64,000 nt of DNA, taken from Trematomus loennbergii. Taxonomy: Eukaryota; Chordata; Actinopteri; Perciformes; Nototheniidae. Below are positions 11,591 to 23,264 of the stretch, in pieces (position 1 is the first letter of the stretch; each line of letters opens with the position of its first letter). The stretch is from the NCBI GenBank assembly GCA_012861695.1, contig JAAOOA010000168.1, positions 462,001 through 526,000 on the forward strand. Reading direction: 5' to 3'. A program made the translations under genes and the position numbers. Below the pieces are notes generated by a model. The model was not told the origin of the DNA. It saw only the letters and a program-made list of their open reading frames with translations, and did not search any database.

Positions 11591-14435
11591 TTAAATGCAA
11601 TTTATGTCAACAAATATTTGTTTACATAAAAACAGGCAGGGGTTAAATTGGGCCGGGGCTGTCCGGGGCTCAGCCCCGGCACATAGGACGATGCTCTGAC
11701 GTTATCACCCTCGCTCATTTGTCATTTGTTTAAGCCATATGTTAAAACATCTTTCGTTCTTAATATAGACTTTATTTAGGGTCAATATGTGTTGACTTTA
11801 CTTGAAAATAGCAGATCTCTGTGAGGTATCGTTTTTCCGCTTAGTGAACGTGTGTCTCTACTCCGATCAGGAGCTGCAGCACCGCGGCTCCTTCGTGCAG
11901 AGAGTCTGCAGCGGTGTGTGCGTGTGGTGTGTGCAGAGAGTATGCAGCGGTACCGCCAAACCCCCGACCCGTCTTGTAACACGGAGCCCGTTTCCTACAC
12001 CATCAGGGCCGGTTCTAACCAATTTGCTGCCCTAGGCGAGATTTTAGCGTATCCAAGGAATACACAATAGAATATATAAAAATTAAATGAAAAATCTCTA
12101 CAAAAGACCAATACACTACAAAAACAGAAACTTATTGACATAGGTAATATACATCAAAAAGGCTTCAAATGTATTCAGTCTTGTATGAACATGTTTTAAT
12201 TGGGGTGTGGACGTCAAATCCTCTAGGGGGTCCGGGGGTATACCCCCCGGGAAGAAATGTTTGAAAATGTAAAGTAAAATGCTTCAATCTGGTGCACTTT
12301 AAGCACACATTACTAGAGACCTGATCTACTGTAGGGGGTACAACTCCAAAACCCATATGAAAAAGATCGGTTTACATTTTAATAACCAAATATGTGAACA
12401 TAACCAATAACCTGCTGCGGGAGTGTCTGAGTGTCTGCGTGCGCATCTCTCCCAGATGAGCTGAACAGTTTTTTTGCACGCTTTGAGAGCAGCCAGGCTG
12501 TGGAGGTACAGAGGGACCAGGAGCTACACCTGCCCTTTTGTTTTAAACAGGGCAGATGTGTGTAAATCCTTTAAAAGGGTTAACCCACACAAGGCTCCTG
12601 GACCTGATGGCATCCCTGGCCGTGTTCTCAGGGTGTGTGCAGTTCAGCTGGCAGAGGTGTTCACAGACATCTTCAACAGGTCCCTGCTGCAGTCTGTAGT
12701 CCCCACATGCTTCAAACACTCCACGATCGTTCCTGTCCCGAAAAAGACAATCATCACCTGCCCCAACGACTACCGCCAGTAGCACTCACCTCCATCATAA
12801 TGAAGTGCTTTGAGCGGTTAGTCAAATCATTCATCACCTCCTCCCTCCCTGAATCTCTGGACCCCCTGCAGTTTGCCTACAGAGCAAACAGGTCCACAGA
12901 CGACGCCATAGCCCTCACCCTCCACACTGCCCTCTCACACCTGGACCCGAAGAACAGGAACACATATGTGAGAATGCTGTTCATTGACTACAGTTCAGCA
13001 TTCAATACCATTGTGCCCTCCAAGCTGGCCATCAAGCTCAGAGACCTCGGGCTCAACAGCGCCCTCTGTGACTGGATCCTGAACTTCCTGACGGGCAGAC
13101 CCCAGGCAGTGCGGGTGGGAAACATCACATCCTCCACCCTGATTCTCAACACCGGTGCCCCTCAAGGCTGCGTGCTCAGCCCTCTCCTCTACTCCCTGTT
13201 CACTCACGACTGCGTGGCCACACACAGCTCCAACACCATCGTGAAGTTTGCTGATGACACGACCGTCATCGGCCAGATCACAGACGATGACGAGACGGCG
13301 TACAGAGAGGAGGTCGAAAACCTGACATCTTGGTGCCAGGATAACAACCTCCATCTCAACATCAGCAAACAAAGAGCTGATTGTGGATTACAGGAAGCAG
13401 CAGGGAGAGGGACACGCCCCCATCGCCATCAATGGGACTACGGTGGAGAGAGTCAGCAGCTTCAGGTTCCTTGGGGTCCACATCACCGAGGACCTGACAT
13501 GGTCTCTTCACACCACCACCATCACCAAGAAAGCTCGACAGCGGCTCTTCTTCCTCCGCAGGTTGAGGAGGTTCAAAATGGATTCCAGGATACTCTGCAA
13601 CTTCTACAGGTGCACGATAGAGAGTATCCTCACTGGCAGCATGACGGCCTGGTACGGCAGCTGCACCGACCTCGATCGTAAGGCTTTACAGAGGGTGGTG
13701 AAAACTGCACAGCACATCACCAGGACGGAGCTGCCATCCATGGAGGACCTTTACTCCCAGCGGCTCAGGAAGAAATCACTACGGATTATCAAAGACCCCC
13801 ATCACCCCAGCCACAAACTGTTCTTTCTGTTGCCGTCTGGCAGACGTTACCGCAGCATCCTGGCAAGGACAAGAAGATTCGGAGACAGTTGCTTCCCGCG
13901 GGCAGTGAGACTGTTAAAAAATTGAACTGTTGAAACAACTCAAACATTCTTGCTACTCAGTAGTATGTATCTAATACCTAATATATATATATATCATTCC
14001 AATAACTTGTATATAGACTCGTACTGCACTATTCCACATCATAACTTTATTTTATAACCATTTTTCTTTTGTATTGCTCTTGCTCTTATTGTTATTATGT
14101 TATATGTTGCATTGTTGGAGAAGCCTGTGACATAAGATTTTCAACTACATAATTACTCTGTAGCTATGTCAGATTGACAATAAAGAACCTTGAACCTTGA
14201 ACCTTGAACCTACCACAGCCAATAACAAATAAATGTAACTTATTTTATTTTGTTATTCATTCATATCTTATTTTACCTAGTTAACATTTATGTATGCATA
14301 TTTTGTATCTCTCAAGTTTTAAATGATATTTCTGGTTTACTGTCCTAGTATACATTGAAATTATTTCAAACCTGTTTATCCAAATAATTATAAAGGAGTG
14401 CCTTGGAAATATTTGTTTACATAAATTGCATTTAT
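11591..14435. mobile_element. Element bounded by about 30-bp inverted repeats, carrying a LINE
   Basis: The left end TAAATGCAATTTATGT..AACAAATATTT reappears inverted at the right end (ATATTTGTTTACATAAATTG, about 14407-14435). The homologous region upstream of unit C lacks all of this, so it behaves as an insertion. The inside holds unknown sequence at 11640-12450 and the LINE at about 12452-14213. The superfamily was not determined. Confidence 0.55.
12452..14213 (+). mobile_element. Jockey-superfamily LINE (CR1/L2/Rex1-like), ORF2 C-terminal two-thirds and 3' end
   Basis: Reverse transcriptase blocks are readable: [56 protein letters not shown] and the catalytic KFADDTTV. The post-RT region runs to a stop at 13925. 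Two one-base losses (about 12779 and 13370) split the frame in three. The 3' UTR ends in AATAAAGAACC followed by CTTGAAC repeats, a microsatellite-like tail typical of CR1/Rex1-type elements. The 5' part (endonuclease) is absent. The closest relative in the window is the minus-strand copy in unit C. Confidence 0.85.
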
Positions 14436-14634
14436 CTCTCTCGCTCGATCCCACGCCCACTTTGGCTGTGAGCTGCGGACGCCTGATAAGCAAACACTGG
14501 TTCAGCTGATAAGGCTAGTTATGAGTCAAGAGGAGGAGCTGCAGACAGGGAGGGGAGTTGAAACTTTAAGTGAAAAGAAGAAGTCAGATTGCCAGACGCC
14601 ATTTTACACCTGGACGGAGCAGGAGGAGAACAGG
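14400..14634 (+). other. Unit B putative first exon (ATGAGTCAAGAGGAGG)
   Basis: Nearly identical to 26690-26833 upstream of unit C. Both contain an ATG (14521 here), a TTTTACACCTGGACGGAGCA block and a strong donor AACAGG|GTGAGTG, followed by homologous intron. It may be a 5' UTR exon or encode a short start; splicing to the downstream MSG exon cannot be shown from sequence. Confidence 0.5.
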
Positions 14635-14735
14635 GTGAGTGTTAACACCAGGATCTGCTTTCTAACACATTATTTACTCTGTTTTACTGGATGCCAGAAC
14701 ATCAGCGTCCGAGAGTCCAAAGAGACTTCTACAAG

Positions 14736-15658
14736 CAGTGGCGTTTTCTCCCGGGCCAAGGGAAGCCAGGCTTCCCTGTTTTTTCGGATTGTAGTTATAA
14801 TTTAAATAAATAAATAAAAACACTTTGTTTTGTTTCGATCATTCTCCTTTGCTGTGTGTGCTGCCGGCCCGTCTCTCCCCACTCTCATTGAGTGAGGGTG
14901 AAACAACAGCGCCCCTCTAGATGTTATGGTGAAACAGTAGATTGCATTCACTGTTGCGAGAGGAGGCCAGCCGAATCGGCTTCCCTTCAGAGGCGGCTGG
15001 CGGCTGGCGATTTGATTGGACACTGCCATCCAATCAAATCACATCAACATCAGTTTTACTACGTACTGTAGTAGCCTACTGTAACTGTCATCACCGCCGT
15101 TTGAAATGATCAAGCAAATGAAGCATTATGGAGGGTGGAGATTTGGCACTTAATCAAACATAACTTTACTAAACTTCCGCTACAGCAGCAACTAAAGATT
15201 AAATCAGATGACAGGCCAATGCCCACACTCGAGCTGTGTACACAGAGGAAAAAGGGAGCGAATCGGACGTTCAATGAGGACAATTATGTCCGCACGGAGT
15301 GGCTAACTGGAAGCGCTAACTTCAGCGTCTATTTGCTGGCCATGTCTTCTTTTTGACAAGGATTCGTGCTCCCTGAACAATCCTTGGGCAACTTCAGGAT
15401 TCATCGACCTTGCCAACCTGTCACGGGCAATTGAGAGGCACGGTGAATCCAAAAATCACATAGATTGTGCTGTTTCGGCTGGAGAGTGCGTGCGGACCTG
15501 TCGTTAGATACAGGCGTGTGCAAGTCCTGCATCTGTGTGATACAAATGTGTGTAAAATGATACCGGGCGCTGTAATCACTCATCTGGTTACGTTATTGAC
15601 CACCCCCCCAACCCAAAAAAATGGGCTTCCCCTACATTTTTCCCACGCCACGCTACTG
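14736..15658. mobile_element. Non-autonomous hAT element with 8-bp TSD
   Basis: It starts CAGTGGCGTTTTCTCCC, ends CACGCCACGCTACTG, and is flanked by the direct duplication TCTACAAG (14728-14735 and 15659-15666). Unit C has an uninterrupted ACTTCTACAAGTG at the same place (about 26925). No transposase frame. Confidence 0.85.
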
Positions 15659-15699
15659 TCTACAAGTGGTGTAAACTTTATTATTTCCTGTTTTCTGAC

Positions 15700-16080
15700 T
15701 CATCAAAGCAACATAACATGTGACAGCCCAGCGCAGTCAAATGGGGAGCGGCCTGTCTGAAGTCTGACTGATTTGATGTACTTTAACCAAGTGTTAAACT
15801 TTTCTGTCAGCTCCAGACCGTAGTGGAGGAAACAGGGGTGACTCTCTGCAGTCTTCCAGGGCCGAAGCAACAAACTTCGGGTCAATAACCCATTTTTCAA
15901 TAAGGCAGACAGGCGAGCTCTTCTTTGGGAGGCCGTTGCATTTATTAAGGTCTTTGTTACAGGTCTAACTTTGAAGACACTCGACAGCCCTTTGCTGCTG
16001 CTTCGTTCACTTCAAAAACACACACCACCGCTCGCTCACTCTCTCTCGCTCTACCATGCACAACACATGCACGCGCCGCC
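15700..16080. repeat. 5' intron of unit B with a dispersed repeat
   Basis: 15706-15795 matches the sequence that resumes after the solo LTR in unit C (31564-31650). The stretch from about 15795 to 16080 matches parts of 10656-10800 and of the inside of the hAT element at 28130-28400. Confidence 0.6.
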
Positions 16081-16206
16081 CCCCCTCTCTCTAACAACAA
16101 ACAGCTCCTTATATCTGTTAGTGCAGCTAACTAACCAGATGCTAACAACACGGTCCCTGCTGGCACCGTCCCCCTCTCTCTCTTATTATTATGATGGTTA
16201 TGATTT

Positions 16207-16331
<125 letters not shown>

Positions 16332-16359
16332 CACTGGTTTTACTCTCAGACTGGAGAAG

Positions 16360-16484
16360 ATGAGTGGTTTTAAAGATGAGGAAGAGGACACATCTTCAGT
16401 CTCCAGCTGTCTGTCTCTGAAGAGTGACCGGTCTAATGATCATCCTCTAAACTTCAGTAATGAACCTGGACCCTCAGACACAAA
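16360..16484 (+). CDS. Unit B N-terminal coding exon
   Basis: The ATG is in good context (GAGAAGATGAG). It encodes [19 protein letters not shown] and ends [11 protein letters not shown], an acidic, serine-rich leader with no known domain. The donor is AAA|GTAAGAG and it ends in phase 2. The start is chosen because all four copies share this ATG. The acceptor is unclear: TTTTACTCTCAG at about 16350 is the best remaining choice. Confidence 0.75.
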
Positions 16485-19400
16485 GTAAGAGTTTCTGCTG
16501 TAACCTGACCTGAAGAGGATCCAGTTTGTATGTTATCTGATAATCTAACCTGTTCTTTAATGATCGCAGTAAAGAAACTTAGTAACAGTACAGTAACAAT
16601 GTTTACACTCTTGATCCCTGGCGTCATCAGCGATAGTAAATAATCTACATACAGATAGAAGTCAAAATGTGCTCTCTGAATGAACTAATGATGTTTAAAA
16701 CATGTGTTGTTTCCACAGACAGAGAGCAGAGTCTCCAGTCCCCAGCTGTCTGTCTCTGAAGAGTGACTGGTCTATGTGGGATCCTCTAAACTTCAGTAAT
16801 GAACCTGGACCCTCAGACACAAAGTAAGAGTTTCTGCGTAACCTGACCTGAAGAGGATCCAGTTCTTATATAATCTAATATATTAAACTGTTCTTTAATA
16901 ATATCATGTGTGCAGTATAGTACAGAACAAAGGCAGCAGAGTACAGCAAGCTAACATTATTTGAGGATATTTCAATATGCATTTATAGCATCATTGTATC
17001 AGTGGCATCAAAAGGTTTTAAATGGCAAAGATATTGATAAATATCACTAAAAACTAAATATATCGTCCAAAACATTATTTACTACTTGGGCATGTTTATG
17101 ATATGTATTTTAAAGATGTTTATTAATGATAGTGATAACCTGGTGAGCTGGTTGTGTTTAGCATTAGCAGATATAACAGAGCTTTGTGTGATTACATGTA
17201 GAGTCAATGCAAAGACCCAGATCCGTGCCTGGAGACACCAAGAAAGTGAAGAGGTGAAATTCATGTCACCTGCGTATTCGTGCAGCGTGACACATTTCAT
17301 CTTGAGAGTGACGTTTGTGACGCTCTGCCCATTGGTGAGAATCAGCTCCACTAATGTGACGTGCTGTAAAGGATGTGTTCATCTCCACAGAGGGAAGAGG
17401 AAGAGTGGTGTTCCTGTGGAGGAGCAGCTGTCCAGCTGTGCTCTGTGTCAGGACGTCCTGAAGGATCCAGTCTCTACCAGCTGTGGACACTGGTTCTGCA
17501 GACAGTGCATCACCTCATACTGGGAGCAGAGACCTCCATCAGGAGACCCCTCCTGTCCCCAGTGTGGAGAAAGATCCAGAACCAGAGCTGGACTGCAGAC
17601 AGCCAGTCAGACCAGCTCTGTACGAGGTAAGAGGCCGAACACATGCAGCGTCTTATTCCTCTTCCTGGTTCATTTGTTTTTGAACAGGTATACTGTTGTA
17701 GAGCATAGACAGTAAGCTGTTTATAAAACATTTAAACTCAGTCTGTTTGTTGTTTTATTGTTATAATTAGATTCTCAGAGCATTTCCCATTCTCTCATGT
17801 TTCCTTCTCTTCCAGCAGATAGTGGTCTGCAGGAGGTTTTAGATGAACATAGGCTCAGTCTGAGGAGGAGATGTGAACGTGTGACTGAAGGAACTGATCA
17901 AAGTGAAACCCTCCTCAACAGGATCTTCACTGAGCTCTACATCACACAAGGCCAGAGTGAAGAGGTTAATACCCAACATGAGGTGAGGCAGCTGGAGACA
18001 GCTTCCAAGAAGAAGCCCCTCCATGACACTCCAATCAAGTGCCAGGACATCTTTAAAGCCTTACCTGACCAACAGACTCTCATCAGAGCGGTCCTGACCA
18101 ACGGAGTCGCTGGAGTTGGAAAAACCTTCTCAGTGCAGAAGTTCACTCTGGACTGGGCCGAGGGTTTGGGAAACCAAGATGTCAGTCTGGTGATCCCGCT
18201 CTCCTTCAGGGAGCTGAACCTGATCAAAGGTGAGCAGTACAGTCTTCTCAGGCTGCTCCATGTTTTCCATCCAACCTTACAGAAGGTCACAGCAGAGCAG
18301 CTGGCTGTCTGCAAAGTGCTGCTCATCTTTGACGGCCTGGATGAAAGCAGACTTTCTCTGGACTTCAGAAACAATGAGGTTGTGTCTGATGTCTCACAGC
18401 AGTCCTCAGTCAACGTGCTGCTGACAAACCTCATCAGGGGGAAGCTGCTTCCCTCGGCTCTCGTCTGGATAACTTCCAGACCTGCAGCGGCCAATCAGAT
18501 CCCTCCTGAGTGTGTGGACAGGGTAACAGAAGTACGAGGCTTCACTGACGCCCAGAAGGAGGAGTACTTCAGGAGGAGATGGAGTGATGAAGACCTGTCC
18601 AGCAGAATCATCTCTCACATCAAGAGCTCCAGGAGCCTCCACATCATGTGTCTGATCCCAGTCTTCTGCTGGATCACTGCTGCAGTTCTGGACCACATGT
18701 TGACTACAGACCAGAGAGGAGAGCTGCCCCAGACCCTCACTGACATGTACTCACACTTCCTGCTGGTCCAGACCAAGAGGAAGAAGCAGAAGTATGAAGA
18801 GGGACATGAGACGAGTCCACAGCAGCTGACGGAGGCTGACAGGGAGGTTCTTCTGAAGCTGGGGAGGCTGGCGTTTGAACATCTGGAGAAAGGAGACATC
18901 ATGTTCTACCAAGAAGACCTGCAGCGCTGTGGTCTTGATGTCACCGAGGCCTTGGTGCACTCAGGAGTTTGTACACAGATCTTCAAAAGAGAGAGTGATC
19001 TTCAGAAAACAGTCTACTGCTTTGTTCATCTGAGCATTCAGGAGTTTCTGGCTGCAGTCTACATGTTGCACTGTTACACCAACAGAGACACAGAGGTACT
19101 GAAGGACTTCCTGCAGAGAGACTGCAATCAGGATTACCCATCCCTGGATGACTTCCTGAAGAGAGCCATGGAGAAATCCCTCAAAGTAAAATGGCCACCT
19201 GGACCTGTTTGTCCGCTTTCTCCACGGCCTCTCTCTGGAGTCCAACCAGAGACTGTTAGGAGGCCTGCTGGGTCGCACAGACAACAGACCAGAAACCATC
19301 CAGAGAGCCATCAGCAACCTGAAGGAGATGAGCAGTTATTCCTCTCCTGACAGGAGCATCAACATCTTCCACTGTCTGACAGAGATGAAGGACCACTCAG

Positions 19401-22400
19401 TACATCAGGAGATCACAGAGTTCCTGAAGTCAGAGAACAGATCAGAGGAACTCTCTGAGATCCACTGCTCTGCTCTGGCCTACATGCTGCAGATGTCAGA
19501 GGAGGTTCTGGATGAGTTGGACCTGGATCAGTACAACACATCAGGAGGGACGACGAGACTGATTCCAGCTGTGAGGAACTGCAGGAAGTTCAAGTAAGTC
19601 CAGATGTGATTAACTTTATAAACTAATGTGGATCAGGAGTTTAATTATTCAAATAAACACTATAACATTTCTGCTGTTTAAATACTGAGAGCAAAATAAA
19701 ACCAACACTGTTCTTCTATTTATTTATAATAATAGTTAAACTGAAGCGTTCCTCTCTTCATATTGAGTGATGGAGGCGACATGTCAAACACATGAAGGAC
19801 TTTAGAGGTTTCTCAGCATGTGATCACACCACACAGCAGGACTTACAGTTATCACAGAAACATGTTATTATTACTTTCTAGTAGTTTCTTTATCATTAAA
19901 CACGTTTTTATCACAATGTGTTAGAGTTTAAAATCAGATCTATATCATTTCCCACCAATAACAGAGTTATGTCTTAATGCTGATATACTGGGAACATCTG
20001 ATGCTATCAAGTTGAACATATTGAAACTTTATTGGTTTGTTAATTGTGTTTGTGTGCGCAATAAATGTTCAGATGCTCAGAGAAGCCAAAGCATCCTTCA
20101 TCCATCATTCACATCCACATATTAACTAACATTTAAATATGTACATCTCTAATATTGTCAAGTGATTCATTTAATTTCTGTTTCTTTTGGTAACAGTCAG
20201 TGACAGCAGGAGCACAGACATGTGATCAGATCACACTGACAACTCATTACACTCTATTATCATATATTATTATATATTATATTAAATGGACTAACAGCAA
20301 AGTCTATCAGAACATGTCAAATCTTTTTTCATCAAATGCTTGATGTTAATATAATGTTTCCTCTTTTTTAACACATGTTGTAATATATGTTTTATTATAG
20401 ACTTACTGGCTTGGACTCTAGGACTCTCAGAGACTGTGAAGTCGTGGCCTCAGCTCTGAAGTCTGACCCCTCTCATCTGAGAGATCTGGACCTGAGTACA
20501 ACTCTGATGATTCAGAGTGGAGCTGCTGAGTTCTGGACTAAAGAGTCCAAACTGCAGACTGGAGGCTCTCAGGTCAGTTCACTGACTGCAGTTCATATTG
20601 ATCTGTTTGTGTTTATGATTTTCTGAATTTGAACAAATACAATGTTATTTTTATTTTTTCCATGTTTGCTAATGACTGAATATTGATCAGAGTAACAAAG
20701 AGAAGGTGAATGTGTGAGGGAGAGTGTTTGAGCTTCCACAGACTCACTCTGTGCTCCATGAGTCAGTGGAGATGCTGTCAGTACTGATGAGCTGTGAGGG
20801 AGATGAAGGAGTTGTTCAACATCTGATCAAAGTTAAAGTTCCAGATTATCAGTGGATTGTTTCTGCATCATCTCTGACATTAAAACCCTGTTTCACTCTG
20901 AACAGATTATTAAACCTGGAGTTATTTCAAACAGGAACATTGTTTTCTAAAGTTACATCATGTTTTCTTTATTCAGACTGAGGGCTGCAGTTGTCAGAGA
21001 TCAGCTGTTCTGCTCTGATCTCAGCTCTGAAGTCCAACATCCATCTGAGAGATCTGGACCTGAGTCAAACGCTCTGCAGGATTCAGGAGTGGAGCTGCTG
21101 AGAGATCTTCTGGAGAGTCCAGACTGCAGACTGGAGACCCTCAGGTCAGTAAGGGGTCTCTGCTGGTTCAGCAGTATTGTATGAAACACAGGGAGGTGTT
21201 TCTCTCACTGGGGAATCCAACAGATCAGTGATGTTACCCACTGACTGCAGGCTCTTTCATTCTTCCATCAACTATAGAAGGCCAGCTGAAAATGCAAAGC
21301 CACATTTAGTAAGTAATCAACTTTCCACCAGACATATGGGATTTGACAGAAGAGTGGAAAAGGTAGTCTGTTTTTGATGGGATGTTTTGCTCCTTGACTA
21401 ATGACTGTTACTTCCTGTAATGCAGCTGAGAGCTGTGGCAGTCAGTCGTAGTGTTTGCAGAGAAGATATGATGGGATGTAAAGCATGAGATCAGTCAGGA
21501 CTCTGAAGCTGACTCAAAGAACAAACACTTATTTTAAACTGGATCCATAACTGTTGGATTGTGTTCATCCCTACAGGATCAGAGAGGATGAGACGATCAG
21601 AGCCAAGATCCAGAAGAACTGTGAGTACTGAATATCCTCCATTCATCAAGATATGAAACTCTTTCATGGAGCAACTCTGAAGAATAAAACACATGAAAAC
21701 ATCAACATTATAACCAGTCTGTTACAGTATCATCATCAAAATATACTTCAGTAAAAGTAGAAGTACTCAGATCTTGTACTTGAGTAAAAGTAGAAGTACT
21801 CAGATCTTGTACTTGAGTAAAAGTAGAAGTACCAGAGTGTAGGAATACTCTGTTACAGTAAAAGGCCTGCATTCAAATGTTACTCAATACAAGTAGAAAA
21901 GTATTAGCATCAAAATATAGTTAAAGTACCAAAAGTAGTCATTGTGCAGATTGGTCCAAGTTTTATAATTATTGATCATATCAGGTATTAAATACATGTA
22001 GTGGAGTAAAAGTACACCATGTACCTCTGAACTGTAGTGGAGTAGAAGTACAAAGTAGCATAAAATGGAAATACTCAGGAAAGGTACAAGTACCTCAACA
22101 TTGTACTTCAGTGTGGAGGCGTGTGGCGCAGTGGATAGAGCGTTGATGTTCGGATCAAGGGAGCACAGGTTCAAACCCACTGCAGTCAGCATGTCGTTGT
22201 GTCCCTGAGACACTTCACCCCAAATGGCTCCTGTGGGGATTGTCCACAGTATTGAGTATGTTAGTCGCTTTGGATAAAAGCGTCTAACAAGTGACATGTA
22301 ATGTAAAGTACAGTCCTTGAGTAAATGTACTTAGTTCCTCTCCTGATCTGTAAAGCTCTCCCAACATATGCAGGTTAGCATCCGGCAGCTTCTATGTGCT

Positions 22401-22677
22401 GGGACCCGTACTGTACATTTCTCTCATCACACTTTGGGCTCCTCAACATGTGTGGGTTCCCAGCAGGACTCTCTGAGCTGCAGACACATTCTTCTGTGAC
22501 TTTGTTCCAGATATTTGGAGCATAATAACTGAAGCTGTTTCTCCATGTTCAGGAACTCCCATCCCCCGAGTCCTGCGGCAGGAAGCGCTCCTCTCTCCAA
22601 GAACTCCTGGACCCTGCAAGCTGGTCCAGAACCAGAGTCCCAGTGAGGAGTCCAACCAGTCGACCTCTCAGAGTTAA
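16360..22677 (+). CDS. NLR unit B, RING-FISNA-NACHT-LRR gene (gene-level entry)
   Basis: The most complete NLR here. Recognisable exons in order: N-terminal (16360-16484), 35-codon repeat (16719-16823), RING (17391-17626), FISNA-NACHT (17816-19593), two LRR exons (20401-20572, 20977-21144), 44-nt exon (21577-21620) and tail (22511-22677). Exon phases agree from the N-terminus through NACHT: phase 2, 2, 2, then 1. The predicted product would be a cytosolic immune sensor in which an N-terminal RING finger, normally an E3 ubiquitin ligase module, is joined to an ATP-dependent NACHT switch. Breaks: the NACHT exon loses frame near 19188 and the LRR exons are 172 and 168 nt rather than 174. It is either a recent pseudogene or a working gene with consensus errors. 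Confidence 0.8.
16719..16823 (+). CDS. Unit B 35-codon repeat exon
   Basis: Acceptor TTTCCACAG and donor AAA|GTAAGAG. Exactly 105 nt with phase 2 at both ends, so it can be added or skipped without frame change. It encodes [18 protein letters not shown] and ends [12 protein letters not shown], repeating the second half of the previous exon (SCLSLKSD..S and [14 protein letters not shown]). Confidence 0.85.
17391..17626 (+). CDS. Unit B RING-finger exon
   Basis: Starting in phase 2 from the previous exon it reads [17 protein letters not shown] and so on. The C3HC4 RING pattern is complete: CALC, then CGHWFCRQC, then CPQC. The intervening Trp (SYWEQ) and Pro are as in TRIM-type RINGs. RING domains of this class bind two zinc ions and recruit an E2 ubiquitin-conjugating enzyme. 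Acceptor ATCTCCACAG, donor CGAG|GTAAGA, ending in phase 1, which matches the start of the FISNA exon. The upstream open frame to 17086 is intron. Confidence 0.9.
17816..19593 (+). CDS. Unit B FISNA-NACHT exon
   Basis: FISNA lies in the first ~75 codons ([19 protein letters not shown] ... [10 protein letters not shown]). NACHT follows with Walker A GVAGVGKT (18103-18126), Walker [10 protein letters not shown] (about 18319-18345) and sensor 1 [11 protein letters not shown]. The winged-helix part contains [13 protein letters not shown] [12 protein letters not shown] near 19020-19055. One frame is open from the acceptor to about 19188, where the copies disagree (CTCAAAGTAAAATGG here, CTCAGTGAAAATGG in unit C). 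B then reads out of frame to a stop at 19350. The true frame resumes in the next open stretch ([16 protein letters not shown] ... NCRKFK), which reaches the donor CAA|GTAAGT. A one-base alternative acceptor choice (17816 or 17819) changes only one residue. Confidence 0.9.
20401..20572 (+). pseudogene. Unit B LRR exon 1
   Basis: Acceptor TTTATTATAG, donor CTCAG|GTCAGT. It encodes LTGLDS..., then [19 protein letters not shown]. It is 172 nt long; the bases missing from the [11 protein letters not shown] part (compare unit C's [13 protein letters not shown]) shift the frame. Confidence 0.75.
20977..21144 (+). pseudogene. Unit B LRR exon 2
   Basis: Acceptor TTTATTCAG, donor CTCAG|GTCAGT. It is 168 nt, a multiple of three but six short of 174. 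Single-base losses in G and T runs at its start and in the LS-N-LQ segment mean the repeat is not read in one frame throughout. Confidence 0.7.
21577..21620 (+). CDS. Unit B 44-nt exon
   Basis: Same 44 bases and splice sites as in the other units (CTACAG|...|GTGAGT). It encodes [15 protein letters not shown]. Confidence 0.65.
22111..22306 (+). mobile_element. tRNA-derived SINE
   Basis: The tRNA-like head has A-box GTGGCGCAGTGGATAGAG and B-box GGTTCAAACCC. The tail is GCTTTGGATAAAAGCGTCTAA followed by ATGTAATGTAA, the L2-type tail common in fish SINEs. It is at the same position in unit C, but unit A has an empty site (near 5555). It is not a tRNA gene: the acceptor stem does not close. Confidence 0.85.
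22511..22677 (+). pseudogene. Unit B tail exon
   Basis: The acceptor is TTCCAG (exon from 22511) or GTTCAG (from 22553). The Ser/Pro-rich frame that is open in unit C loses one T here (CGCTCCTCTCTCC rather than CGCTCCTTCTCTCC). The other frame has its own short tail. Which frame is the real C-terminus is not settled. Confidence 0.45.
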
Positions 22678-23264
22678 ACTAAACTAAACATTATTAAAGA
22701 TCATGTTTAAAGTTAAAAAGGATGCTTTCAGACTGAATCCAGAAGTTTCTCAAGCTGCAGTCAAAGCAGATCATTTGAGGAATATATAAAACAATTATAA
22801 AACTGTAATAAGAATTACTCTGAATACTTTCTTTGGACATTTATTTACATTTCTTTTAATCAAATGTTTCTGACTTTCTATCCGAGTGCTTTTCTCATGA
22901 ATCACGACTTCAATCTTCTTTCTTTTCTCGTGTATTTCATAAACAGGATATTGTTGTTTGTACTTATATCCTGCTTGATGAGTCAGCAGTAAAGCAGCCA
23001 GGCGTTAACGGTCAGCTGGCATGTGTATCTGTTTCATTGGCTCATATGTGTAGCATGTTTAATGGCAGTGTGTTGAAAATGGCTGACAGGTGAATATGTC
23101 AGATTCTGTGTGTTACTCAGAGAACCGTGTGCAGGTTTTAGAAAGTGCAGAGTTGAATTGCAGATTGTGTGCAGAGCTGAAAATGTGTTTAGAGTTCTGT
23201 TGATTTGATCCAGCCAGTTCTGCCGCAGCAAAGCATAATGGCTCAGAGCTTGGACCTATTGTGT

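Noticed and set aside
12995..13372. Minus-strand frame inside the LINE
   Set aside because: Antisense shadow of the reverse transcriptase.
17086..17390. Open sequence upstream of the RING exon
   Set aside because: A strong acceptor (ATCTCCACAG) precedes the RING. The upstream part has no domain and is preserved equally in intron copies, so it is intron.
17937..18494. 185-codon minus-strand frame (and its copies at 694-1104 and 39659-40216)
   Set aside because: Antisense shadow of the conserved NACHT exon; present only because the sense strand is conserved.
22125..22200. tRNA-like sequence with A and B boxes
   Set aside because: It is the head of a SINE: the acceptor stem does not pair, a LINE-type tail follows, and the same insertion is in unit C.
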